DNA from: Phanerochaete sordida
Lineage: Eukaryota > Basidiomycota > Agaricomycetes > Polyporales > Phanerochaetaceae
Assembly: GCA_019973155.2 (NCBI GenBank)
Contig: BPQB01000106.1
Span: forward strand, 1-64,000
Direction: 5' to 3'
DNA: 64,000 nt
Made by a program: the position numbers and the translations under genes. Position 1 is the first letter of the stretch. Every line of letters begins with the position of its first letter. Below the pieces are notes generated by a model. The model saw only the letters and a program-made list of their open reading frames with translations. It made no database searches and was not told the DNA's origin. Shown here piece after piece: positions 10,844 to 21,475 of the stretch.

Positions 10844-11632
10844 ATGTGCGGGAAGCTGGACAAGGTCCAAGAGGACTTCGCTCGGCGAGTCTCCAGCTTC
10901 GTAGAAGAAGGCGACACGGAAGCAGAAGCGCGCTCGCGCGCAGGTCAGCAGCTCGCCGCTCTACGCTGGGGCCCGACGCGCTGTCCTATCTACAACCTCA
11001 TCCTCGTCGGCACGGTCCTCGCGTCGGGATACCGCGAGCGGCAACTTGCGCTCGCGCGCTGGCTTGCGGAAGATGCGCGTGTTCCTGTCGACGGCATGGA
11101 CGTCTCGGGCGCTCAGGCGCTGCACCACACGCTCTCGTGCGCGCCCGTCTTCGAGGGCGAGCTCGCGCAGATCCTACACGACGCCGGTGCGGACGTGAAC
11201 CACCGCGACCGGCACGGGTGCACGCCGATGCACGAGGCGATGCAGATCAGCGATGGTACGAGCTTCGCGGCGGTGCGTCCGCGTCGTGACGCGTTGATGT
11301 GGTACATCGCCCATGGCGGCAACATGGACATCGCGGACAACGAGGGGACGCGCCCTCGCGGCGTCTTGCAGAAGTCGAACCGGCTGTGGACGACGATGGG
11401 ACACTACCACACGCTTGAGCTCGTCGAGCGCGTCGAGGACGAAGATAGGCGGCGGAAGAACGATAGAGAGCACTGCTGTGCCTTCTGTGGCAGGGCGCCC
11501 GAGGAGGACAAGCCTCTCCTCGTTTGCTCGAAGTGCAAGATTGTCAGATACTGTCGCCCTCCACGGCAATGTCAGGTCGCTGACTGGCCACATCACAAAA
11601 CTTCGTGTCGTAAAGCTGGGTCAACAACATGA
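10844..11632 (+). CDS. Ankyrin-repeat protein with C-terminal MYND zinc finger
   Basis: A single exon encodes 262 residues. The middle (about 85-190) has ankyrin-type helices and turns: ALHHTLSCAP, ILHDAGADVNHRDRHGCTPMHEAM and YIAHGGNMDIADNEGTRP. The end (about 210-258) is a MYND finger: CAFC, CSKC, YC, QC, W, HH, C. One linker is a residue longer than usual (YC-x4-C instead of YC-x3-C), without an obvious intron. Both domains bind proteins, and fungal ankyrin-MYND proteins are mostly uncharacterised. The TIR element ends 18 bp upstream of this ATG, so the promoter must lie in the transposon or the gene has lost a 5' exon. No better ATG is in frame upstream. Confidence 0.85.
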   Translation: MCGKLDKVQEDFARRVSSFVEEGDTEAEARSRAGQQLAALRWGPTRCPIYNLILVGTVLASGYRERQLALARWLAEDARVPVDGMDVSGAQALHHTLSCAPVFEGELAQILHDAGADVNHRDRHGCTPMHEAMQISDGTSFAAVRPRRDALMWYIAHGGNMDIADNEGTRPRGVLQKSNRLWTTMGHYHTLELVERVEDEDRRRKNDREHCCAFCGRAPEEDKPLLVCSKCKIVRYCRPPRQCQVADWPHHKTSCRKAGSTT

Positions 11633-12304
11633 TGTCTGAATCTATTTACGTGCAAGCTATTCTCCGTGCTTTGCGCTCTTATTTATCTTCGTTCGTACTG
11701 TGGTAGGCCCTGAACCCCTTCCAGGCGCTTGCGAAATGGACACTCCTCCCTTATCCTTCTTGGCCTGGCCCTTGTACTTCTACCCTGCTGCTGAAATTAG
11801 TCTTGATGATTGTACTCTGCGTCACCCTGATATTCCATAGCACTAGGCCGCGGCGGAGACGTACTAGTAGTATTAATTGGCACCGAGCGAAGAATCAGAG
11901 TTGTGATGGTATTCCGCCTAATCCTCTCTATTATAAAGCAGTTGCACGGAGACAAAGACGGCCAGCGATTGGCTAGACAAAACTGACATGCGGTTGGCTG
12001 GACGGCCAGTGTGACGTATGCCTGCGAACGTTAGCGCCCAGCTCCGCGCGCGAGTCGTTCGACGACGTTCCGCGTAACGTTCGACGTCCGCGTCTTCCTC
12101 ATGCCTCTCATTCCACCCGCCCTACGCTTTCGTAGCAATGCCTTTGGGGCGTAGGCCCGACGGCCGCCATTCCGACGTTCAAAGCGGTATGAGTTCGGGT
12201 GGGCTCAAAATTTCATTTTCTGGCCTCGCTTCGCTGCGTGTTCTCACTGCGAACGAGCTTGGGTCGTCATGGTGAGCTTTGCGCGGTGCCGTCCGGGTCA
12301 GAGA
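11633..12304. other. Intergenic, nothing recognised
   Basis: There is no open frame with a family pattern. The stretch presumably holds the 3' end of the ankyrin-MYND transcript and the promoter of the next gene; no motif can be singled out. Confidence 0.45.
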
Positions 12305-13108
12305 ATGCCTCGCAAGAGGACGCAGAGCGAGGCCTCCAAACTGGTGCGTGATCCACCATTCGCTGGCTAATCATCGCTCATATGTACTGATCATATCAGT
12401 CTTCAAGAACTGACCTCGCAGAGCAGAGCGGGAGAGCAGGAGCGAGCTCGGTGTGTGCCCGAGAGTCCGACTCATGATAAATCGTGCGTGCCCTCTCTGT
12501 TCCTCGCCTTCTCTACTTACCAGCTCTACAGTATGCCCTCGCGCGACACATCTCCACCTTTGTCCCCACGCGAATGCGTCCAGTTCGCGAACCTGGGCAA
12601 TATCTCCGCACACCAGGGCAGGGCGTCGCCCGATGATGACTGCTGCAGCGCCGATCCCCCTAGCTCCCGCCAGAATACGAGCACACCTCTACGCGGTCAG
12701 TTCACTAGCGAGAATGTGTGCCGCTGACCTCAGTCCTCTTGCACAGATGTTTTCGCTTCCAACCTGCCACGAAGGATTCATCCTTCGGCTTTGCAGCATT
12801 ATTTTCGCCATGACCGACCTACCACCCAGAGCGCAGTCACGCCGCTACCCCCACCCCCTGTAACCCAAGCACCAGAATCGACGCAGGACGCCGCAAATCG
12901 ACGCAATGCCTGCAACATGCCCTCGACAAGGCGCTACGAGCTCCTACCCAAGTGCAGCACGCCGTCCTGCGAGCCCTCGACGACGGTGCGGTACTGTATC
13001 CTCACGTCAGAATCCCTAATGTGCACCCCCGCCCGCGTAGCCGCCGGTCCGCAGGACCGGCGGGGAGCGGGCGTCCTGCCTGCTGTGCCAACGATACCGT
13101 GTATGTAG
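12305..13108 (+). CDS. Hypothetical protein, four exons
   Basis: A model of exons 12305-12343, 12422-12483, 12532-12695 and 12747-13108 gives 208 residues with three GT-AG introns (78, 48, 51 nt), all phase-consistent and without internal stops. The start MPRKRTQSE is basic. The rest is Ser/Pro/Arg-rich and probably disordered. No domain is recognised. In exon 4 another frame (about 12890-13020) also reads as a plausible helical peptide (LQHALDKALRAP...VLRALDDG), so the 3' part of the model may be wrong. It lies head-to-tail before the probable ORC6 gene, about 350 bp away. The gene is inferred from splice logic alone. Confidence 0.35.
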
Positions 13109-13453
13109 GGTCCATCTATAGTGTAGCTTCCTTCATGTTCATGTTCGTGTTCAACAAACGTTCAATGTTCAACCCCGTGCAGCACACGGGCAAGTGCTAG
13201 TAAGCATAAATAGCAATATAATAGCAGTATCATGCCACGACTAGGGTGCTTTGCTACCTTCTTTCCATATAGGCTATCCATTTTCAGGCTGCCCACACGA
13301 CCTGAACACGAAGCAAAGCTCCAGGTACCGCGTAATTGTCACAGACCACGTGAGATGTTACAGGGGCCAGCGTGACAGCCACGCTCCTGGGCCGTGCTCG
13401 TCTTGAACACGAACTCCATCTTCGTTTTTGCAAACACTGTTGTATGCCCCGAC
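13109..13453. other. Intergenic spacer before the ORC6 candidate, nothing recognised
   Basis: No gene, hairpin or repeat is visible. It should contain the promoter of the following gene. Confidence 0.4.
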
Positions 13454-14937
13454 ATGGTTGCGACGCGAACGAAACCCGGAGCGAACTACGAGCAGCTACT
13501 GCTTGAAGATACCCGAGAGGAGAAGGACAGACTTATACCGATCGTGAAGGCGAGGACGGGCCCGGGCTCGGGGTTTCGCATCAAAGGCACGACCGGCATC
13601 GAGCCTATATGCGCATACATCGCGTCGGAGAGGTGCGTAGCTGCCTTGCGCGACACAGTCGCGGTAGCTTACGTCTAGTGCAGACTCGGCAATAACGACT
13701 TCAGCGAAGAGGCCGCACGGAAGGCCTCATGCCTCCAGTCCAAGGTCTTCAAGGAGACGCTGCAGACCATCGAGCTTGTCCTCGCCGCGTACGAGCAGGA
13801 GAAGCGCGAGAAGCAGAAGGTGTCGTACGACGCGCTTGTCGCTCAGCACAAGTTTAACCGCGAAGACTTCATGGTATCGTGCATGCGGAGGGCGGAGCTC
13901 GTGCTGGTCCAAAGCGGAAAGCTGGGGAGGAATCTGAAGTTGCCCAATGACATGATTACTGTTGCTGTATTTGTATGGATGTGCAGGCTTCTGAAGGTGC
14001 GCATGGGTTGTACTTCAATCAGCGCTCTCGCTCACGAGCGCCACAGAGACAGCGCAAGGTCGACCAGGACGCGCTGATGGAACAATATGACATTGACCAG
14101 GACGAAATCTTCGAGGTCTACGAAGCTCTGGACAGGTCATGCCAACGACTATCCAGAGACATCACCGCAGAAGTGCAGGCGATGCGAGACGGCCAGCCCA
14201 CCGACTCTGGCGCCACCAGCCCTACCAAACGGTCGGTCTCGCGGTCGCCCTCGAAGCCTTTTCTGCGCGACCCTTCCGCTTCGCTTACACGCACACCAAC
14301 CCACAAGCGCAAAGCGGTGTTTGCAGCCGTCCAGGCAGAGGTCGATGCGATGGAGGTCGACGAGACTCCAGTCAAGAAGCCGCGGACGTCCCCTCGCAAG
14401 TCCAAGGACGACCTCGAACGGAACGCCTTCTCTGCGTTCCAGGCAGCCCTGTGCACGCCCAGCCGCCCCGACGGCGGCCTCAGGTCTGCGCTGAAAGCCT
14501 CGTCGTCGAAGATGACGCTGGACCTGCTCGCGAGCGCTGCTCAGCGCGACGATAGCGACGACGAGCATGCGGGCGTGGAAGACGATGCATTGTCAGAAGT
14601 TGCCAACGCGCCGACGACAGATGCCGAGATGGCGGACGCGACGACGGCGGAGGAGACTGAGCCAGGCGACGCATCTGAGGCGAACGACATGGAGGCGCTG
14701 GAACCAGCCGAACTGGCGACGCCACGGCGTCCTGGGCGCATACCGCGGCCGATATTTGAAGCCGCTGCTCAGACTCCTAAGACGCCTCGAAGGGCGAAGG
14801 GCAAGACATCGCCCAAGAAGGCAAAGGCGCGTGAGCCTATTGAAGACGAGCCGCCGCGGCGCAGGCACCGGCCTGTACTACTTGGGCATTGGCAGTGGTT
14901 TCGTCCAGATGTCAGGGTAGTTCCAACAGCGGCGTAG
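13454..14937 (+). CDS. ORC6: Probable origin recognition complex subunit 6
   Basis: Three exons (13454-13632, 13684-13996, 14047-14937; introns of 51 and 50 nt) encode 460 residues. Residues about 35-175 are helical and resemble the TFIIB/cyclin-box-like core of Orc6 (CAYIASERLGNNDFSEEAARKASCL, then KVFKETLQTIELVLAAYEQ, and VAVFVWMCRLLK before the second intron). After residue 200 the protein is disordered and full of Ser/Thr-Pro-x-Lys/Arg sites (SPTK, SPSK, TPTHK, TPVKK, SPRK, TPRR, SPKK), the CDK pattern expected of Orc6, which is phosphorylated to block re-licensing. It would act in the nucleus with ORC1-5 at replication origins. The family is recognised by pattern, not alignment; another TFIIB-like helical protein is the alternative. 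The last exon may contain an unresolved intron near its end. Confidence 0.55.
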
Positions 14938-15053
14938 GAGGGGGAAAAAGACTCGCGAGTGTTGTACAATACATTCTTGCTATGCAGACTCAATTTACAT
15001 CCTTCAGGACTGTACGAGATGTTCAACGCACACGTCCGAAGTACGCCTAAGGC

Positions 15054-17167
15054 CTAATCCCTCGCCTCCACGACTACGGGTAGCCGCCCAACGGACGCGA
15101 CGAACCGGTCCTCGAGGTCGCGCTCGTACTGCGCAGGGTCGTACCCGTCGGCAAAGCGGAAGCGGAGCCGGCGCACGAGGTGGCACAGCACCATACGCAT
15201 CTCCTGCAGCGCGAGCGCCTTCCCGACGCAGTTCGACGGCCCGAACGAGAACGGCACCCACGCGTTCGCGTCGTGCACGAAGCCCGCCGGGCGCGCGGCC
15301 GCGCCCTCGGCCGCGAGCCACCGCTCCGGCCAGAACGTGCCCGGCGCGCTGAAGTACCGCGCGTCGCGATGCACGGACCAGAAGTGGATGCGCGTCATCG
15401 TGCCCTCGGGGATGAAGCTGCGAGCGCGGTCAGCAGGCGGCGCGCACTCGGGCGGGAGGCACGTACTAGGGGCCGACGGCCTTGCCGCCCGAACCGATCT
15501 CGGGCGCGCGCTGGCTGCCGCTGGGCACCGCGGGGAAGAGACGCAAGCCCTCGTTGCTGCCAAGGCGATGAGCCCGGTCCATGCAGGGCGCGCGGCACTC
15601 ACATGACGGCCTCGAGGAACTGCATGTCCGGCAGGCGCTCCGGGTCGAGCACGTCCTCGCCGGGCGGGAAGGCCTTGTCGACTTCGGCCTGCAGGCGTGC
15701 GTACGCCTCCGGGTTGCGCAGGAGGCAGTAGAACGTGCTCGCGAGCACGGAGCTCGTCGTGTCCGAGCCCGCGACGACGGCGAGCCCGCCGTCCGAGGCG
15801 ACCACGTACTTCGGCGGGTCCTCCTTTTCCGAGCCGTCCTCGTTGCTCTGGGGCGTAGGTGAGCAGGCGCAAGACGGGCATGTCAAACTGGGGCTGACCA
15901 GGTAGTAAAACAGGTCCTTCTTCTCGGCGGGCTGGGCAAGGCGCTTCATCGTTTGTGCGGCCGCCATCCTTCCCAGCTGCATCTTCCCTATGCCAGGGAT
16001 GCTTCTCGTGTAGTACGACAGCCACGGGATGTGGTCATACACGAACTCCAGCCTGTCCGCCCACAGCGTGAGTATGTAGGGGCCTTTCGGCGGGACGTCG
16101 TACGCACTTCAGCCCCGATTTCATGACCTTCCACAGCCCGCTGGTGTCGGCACCTTCGCGGACCATGTTCGTCCATCCGCCAAACCTAGGGGGTCGTGTC
16201 AATCAAAAATTGTCTGAAGTGCGCCACCACTTACACTAAATCACCCATGAAGTCGTACCTGTAACCAAAGGTAAATCTCCACAGTCCTACCCCTACCCAA
16301 ACTCAAGCGTGCTCACGTGAAAAAGCCAATCCACTCTGCGAGGTCGACGACCTGTCCCCTTCTCGCGGCAAGCGCGTCGCCGAGTTCTTGCACCCTCGCC
16401 TGGATCATGGGGTTGTACTCCTTCAGGGCGGTTCCGCTGAAGGCGCGGTTCCACGGGCGTCGGCGGCGCTGGTGCTCTTTTGGGTCCCGAGAGCCAATCA
16501 AGGTGTGCTGCTTTGGCCAGAAGTGTCTCCCTTCGTACACTGGGGATAGTCAGCTACTCGTCCGAACCACTTCAGCGCACATATATGCGGGCTTACTGGA
16601 GCCTTTTGGCATTCCCTGGGCCCCAAGGACGGGCATGATACACGAAGCATCGCGAATCGATACCTCATTTGGACCTTGGGTAGGTCAGCGATATGCTCAA
16701 GGGGATTTCGCGACGGACTTACCAAACCTGACGATGTCTCCGTACCTCTCGTGCAGCTCCTGTAGGTACAGGTGCTGCTTCCCGCCCGAGACGACCCAGA
16801 CGTGGTACAACTTGGAGACCTTGGCGAGCACCGGGCCGGGGTACTGCGCAATGGGATGGAAGGGCGAGAGACGGTAGATAACGATGGACGAGAGCAGGGT
16901 GCCAAAGTATGTCAGGAAGCCGAGGATCAGCCCTTTGACAGGCCCGAGATGCGGAACTAGAGGCCGCGAGGCGAGCGTGGGAACGACGCCCAGCAAGAAC
17001 GATACGGCAAGCAGGTGCTTGACCTCCCATCGGTTGAAGATCGCATGGCTCGTCTAGAAACACACACAGGGTTAAGCTATAGTCCAAAGACTCGCAAATA
17101 GGCTTACAAGGGCGGACGCGACTACTGCGGCAATCGCCTCGCGCAGAGGCAGATTGGTCGGCTCCAT
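15054..17167 (-). CDS. Cytochrome P450 monooxygenase, tandem copy A
   Basis: Ten exons encode 548 residues: 17167-17108, 17053-16723, 16674-16597, 16539-16317, 16258-16235, 16185-16108, 16052-15899, 15847-15603, 15556-15467 and 15417-15054. The N-terminus has two or three hydrophobic helices, then the Pro-rich hinge QYPGPVLAKVSKLYHVW. I-helix AGSDTTS, K-helix ENEGLR-type ExxR (NEGLR), FWPERWL and the heme loop FSFGPSNCVGK are all intact. This is a microsomal class II P450 that takes electrons from CPR and hydroxylates a lipophilic substrate that cannot be deduced. Exon number, phases and most exon lengths (331, 78, 223, 24, 78, 245, 90 nt) equal those of the gene at 17571-19734, so the two arose by tandem duplication. 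Exon 5 is only 24 nt in both. Confidence 0.93.
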
Positions 17168-17570
17168 GAGGCTCGAATTCCACGGGCTGACACTCCTGTG
17201 AGTTTTGGTGGCAGGCTATCTTACGGTCAACGAATCTGAGCGTACAGGGCCGTTCAGGGGCGTAAAGGCCTACCAGGACGACCGAGCCTACTTATACGAC
17301 AGGCTAGGCAGGCGCCTTCGGGGTGATACCGGTCCTATACGCAGCAGTTGAAGGGTACGCGACTTCTCTCCAACAGCGCATCGACCAGCGGGGAGACAGC
17401 CAAAGCAGAGCTAGGGGCGATGGTGGCGGGGCCGCGCCGGCACTGCCACACTGGGAGAAACCAACGTCACCGCGCGCCGGCGTGGCGCATACGCCTGAAA
17501 CGGCCAGCACAGGGGCTACACGTCATGATTTCATGCAAATTGGGAGACGTAGCTACCGTCTCAGGCTGCT
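17168..17570. other. Spacer between the two tandem P450 genes
   Basis: About 400 bp with no coding signal. It must hold the promoter of copy A and the 3' end of copy B, both on the minus strand. Confidence 0.5.
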
Positions 17571-19734
17571 TTAGATCACCTGGTCCCTCCTCTCGACGAC
17601 GACTGGGAGCCGCCCCACGGTGACGACGAACCTGTCCTCCATGTCGCGCTCGTACTGCGCGGGGTCGTAGCCGTCCGCGAAGCGGAAGCGCAGCCGCTGC
17701 ACGAGGTGGCACACGAGCATGCGCATCTCCTGCAGCGCGAGGTTCTTCCCGACGCAGTTCGAAGGCCCGAACGAGAACGGGACCCACGCGTTCGCGTTGT
17801 GCACGAAGCCCGCCGGCTGCGCCTGCGCGCCCTCCGCGATCAGCCAGCGCTCCGGCCAGAACGTGTCCGGGTGCGAGAAGTTGCGCGCGTCGCGGTGCAC
17901 GGACCAGAAATGTACGCGTGTCTGCGTACCCTCGGGGATGAAGCTGGCGGAGCGCGTTGGCTCAGTGTCGCGACCACCGGAGGGACCGTCGCACTCACTA
18001 TGGCCCGACGACCCTATCTCCCTTTCCGACTTCGGGCGCCCTTTGGCTTCCGCTCGGCACCGCAGGGAAGAGGCGCAGGCCCTCGTTGCTGTTCGCAGCG
18101 TCAGCGCGACCTCCGCGCAAGAGGTCGACACGCTCACATAACAGCCTCGAGATACTGCATGTCCGGGATATGCTTCGGGTCGAGCGCGTCTTCGCCGCGC
18201 GGGTAGAACTTGTCGACCTCAGCCTGCAGGCGCGCGTACGCCTCCGGGCTGCGCAGCAGGCAGTAGAACAGGCTCGCGAGCACCGAGCTCGTCGTGTCCG
18301 AGCCCGCGATCAGCGCCGTCACGCCGTCCGACATCACGACGGCCTTCGGCGGGTCGGCCTTCTCCGCACCGTCTTCGTTGCCCTGCCCGGAGAGCGTTAG
18401 CGACTCTGGCAGTTGCACGGAGCGGTGCGGCGCACGAGGTAGTAGAAGAGGTCGCGCGAGGTGGTGCCTGCGGCGTAGCGTTTCTCGGTCTGCCCGAAGG
18501 CCATCGCGCGCATCTGCTTCACGTCGCTCCCCGCGCCTGGGAGCTTCTTCGCGTAGTACGACAGCCACGGGACGTGTTCGTATACGAAGGCGACTCTGCA
18601 GAGTACCGCAGTCAGCGAATTCTCAGATATAAAGCGACGTCGAGCGTACTTTAACCCCGATTTTATCAGCTTCCACAGACCGTTGTGGTCAGCGCCATCC
18701 CGGACCATATGCGTCCAGCCTCCGAACCTGAAACTAATCAGCGAGGACCCCGGGGATATATACGTCGGCACGTACACCATGTCGCCCATGAAGTCATACC
18801 TTCACAGTAAAGTCAGTCTGGGCGAGCACGCTGCTGTCGGACTGGACGTACGTGAAGAAGCCGATCCACTCTGCGAGGTCAAGCACCTGCCCCTCCCGCG
18901 CTGCAAGAGCGTCGCCGAGTTCATGCACGCGCGCCTGGATAATGGGGTTGAACTCCTTGACAGACGCGCTGTTGAACGCGCGGTTCCACGGGCGACGGCG
19001 GCGTTGGTGCTCCTTCGGATCGCGGAACCCGATGAGGGAGTGGGTCTCTGGCCAGAGGTGCCTCCCGTTGAACACTGGTCGGGGTCAGTGTCGCGCTCAT
19101 GTCTGCCGGAGCGCCGGGACGTACTGGGACCCTTGGGCAAGCCCTGCGCGCCGAGCACTGGGGTGATACATGATGCATCGCGAATAGATACTTCGTTCGG
19201 GCCTAGAAACTAATCAGAGCTCGGAGAATACTGCGCATTCGGGTCGAGCTCACCAATCCGAACCATGTCTCCGTATCTATCATGCAGCCGTTGGATGTAG
19301 ATATGCTGCTTGCCGGGCCAGATCCTCCAGACATGGTACAATTTCGAGACCTTGGCCAACACTGGTCCGGGGTAGCGAGCGAGCGGGTGGAGAGGGGAGA
19401 CGCGGTACAGCGTGATAGACGAGAGTAGCGTGCCGAAGAATATCAAAAATCCCAGGCCGAGACCTTGCAGCGCACCGAAGTGCGGGACGAGCAGGCTTGA
19501 TACGATCGTGGGTAGCACGAGCAGTAGGGTCGAAACGACTAGCAGGTTCATGACCTCCCATCGCTTGAACACCATATGGGCGGCCTGCCCAGCGAAATCA
19601 GCGCCAGCAACTTGAAGCTCACGTATGGGGCAGCTCACCAACGCGGATATAGCGACGACGACAACAGCATTTCTGGGCGGCACCTGGGCGTAATGCAGGA
19701 GGACAGCTGGCAGTGGTAGCTGGGGTACGCTCAT
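17571..19734 (-). CDS. Cytochrome P450 monooxygenase, tandem copy B
   Basis: Ten exons encode 565 residues: 19734-19639, 19584-19254, 19202-19125, 19074-18852, 18799-18776, 18727-18650, 18595-18436, 18382-18138, 18088-17999 and 17943-17571. ATG 19734 (MSVPQLPLP) is used because the longer frame begins with TTG. Several hydrophobic helices lie in the first 85 residues, followed by RYPGPVLAKVSKLYHVW. I-helix AGSDTTS is near 357, ExxR (NEGLR) near 413, FWPERWL near 472 and the heme cysteine in FGPSNCVGK near 504. It is paralogous to the gene at 15054-17167 and differs mainly at the N-terminus (12 residues longer), in exon 7, and between the K-helix and the FIPEGT block, so the substrates may differ. 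Both copies look intact. Confidence 0.93.
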
Positions 19735-21014
19735 TTCTGAGAGGTGTGCAACAGAGAACGGCAAGTGAGCGGTGGGTGCGCCCCAGCAGCCTCTCTGCCC
19801 ACCTTTATCAACGCAAGCGTGGCGCGCGCCCTCGGCTCCGGCTCAGACACCGTCTCCGCAGTCTCACGTCAGGATCTGCATTGCGCCGTGGTGCGCGCCG
19901 AGGAGAGTGCGTAGAGCTGGCACGCCGCCCGGGGAGATAGAAGTCGCACCCGCGAGACATGAAACGGCTGCGCGGCCGCGACGCTGCGCGTGTTTGTTCT
20001 GAGAACGGCGGGTCTCAGACGCGGCAGTAACGTCGCAGAGGCGGGAGACCGGTGTGCGCAGCGTACGTCATGCATGCGCGCTGGTTGTAGTGCTAGTACG
20101 TTGATGGGTCGTCTCTGCTGATGCTGTCGATACCGTGCTAGAAGGGTTAGATGGACGCATAAAAAGTGCAGTTACAAGTTTAAAGATGAACGAAACGACT
20201 CGCCAACTGCGTACCTCCGAGGGTCAGAAACGTGCTGGTCGACATTGCATGCAGACGTGAGACGTGAATCACTGCTTTGGCGCTCCGCGGCTCCGGGGGG
20301 AGACGGGCAGTGTCTCAATGAGGTTTCCTGGCAGAGGGTCCAGGGCCTTCGATGACAAGCAGCTGAGGAGTACCGACTTGCAAGATGCACCCATCGCTTT
20401 CACGAACTCGTCGACACAAGAGAAAATGGCCGGCCGGCAGAAGCGTTACAAAGGTTCCACCACCACATCGTTCAGATACCGTGTCATAATTTCGAGGAAT
20501 AGCACGAAGTTGAGGCTGAGCAGTGAGCGGTCTCTCAATGTGAGTGTGACGATTAATGTCTAAAGTACCAACTTACCAAGTGTCCACTAGAGAGTATCAG
20601 CTGGAGTCTAACTCTCCTCGAAATGAGCTCATAGGTGTTCGGGGTCCCTACCTATGTGACTGAGAGCGCCGTCGCGCCAGCTTACCGCGGCCGTCACTTC
20701 TTCTTCGTGGCATCGTTCGCGCAGTCGTCCCTACGTTTTCGGGAGCCTCCGCGAGGCTGCCTTTAAACTGATACTATTATAGCTGCCCCCCTCCCCCCAC
20801 GGGCCCACGCGCAGGGCTCAAGGCGCGCGTCGCGCGGTATCAGGGGTCTTTGCTCACGGAGCTATTCGGCGCTTACTCCAACCTCTAAAACATGGAGCTT
20901 GATCTCGAAAAATCATCCATCATCTAAACTCCTGCTCAGCGCTGATAGTCTAGTGTTCAGCGAACGTTCACGGGCAATATCGAGGACCCAAACCGACATA
21001 GGAGCAAAAATAAG
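19735..21014. other. Intergenic, nothing recognised
   Basis: About 1.3 kb without a supported gene. Open frames are short and no paired or repeated motif was noticed. A homopolymeric C-rich run lies near 20788-20798. The left part should contain the promoter of P450 copy B. Confidence 0.5.
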
Positions 21015-21110
21015 TGCCCACTGGCTGGATTGAACAACCGACCTCACCATGTCAGGTAACCTTGTATAGGTCCATACGAGTGGCGCGCTCTACCACTGAG
21101 CTAAGCGGGC
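21015..21110 (-). tRNA. tRNA-Thr (anticodon CGT) with a 24-nt intron
   Basis: On the minus strand the full cloverleaf closes. The acceptor stem is GCCCGCT against AGTGGGC with discriminator A. The D stem is GCTC/GAGC around AGTGGTA. The anticodon stem CGCCA pairs with TGGTG, the loop starts CT-CGT-A, the T stem is GGTTG/CAGCC and the T loop is TTCAATC. The intron follows position 37, the normal place for nuclear tRNA introns. A run of five T directly downstream (A run at 21006-21010 on the plus strand) serves as Pol III terminator. The mature length would be 72 nt. The anticodon reads ACG (Thr), subject to the exact intron boundary. Confidence 0.9.
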
Positions 21111-21475
21111 TTGGGTAAGCTCCGTATCGTGTCCATCAGTGCGTATCCATCCTCCTGTCCATACTTCTTTCGAGCTGCTGCCAGCGTAACTTCTGCGTAA
21201 CTTTTTTCAACGCAGGCCTGTGGCCAGAACACGTCCATTCATGTGGCCGCCACAGCCGTTATTCCCATTTGATGCTTGGCGATGCCAAGGACCTGGGTTT
21301 CACGATATGCAATTAGCTACTAGGCGCGCCTGACTTTCGACGCGCTAGCTAGGAGCGGTCGATCAATCCGATGTGAGTCAGCCTGGAGATTTTGCGTGCG
21401 ACGAGCTCAAAAGACTCTTTGACCGTGATCTTTGTTTGCTGTGCCCTCTGGCAGACGAAGACCGCATCACACGCG
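21111..21475. other. Spacer between tRNA-Thr and the transporter gene, nothing recognised
   Basis: About 365 bp with no gene or clear motif. It presumably holds the promoter of the following gene. Confidence 0.4.
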
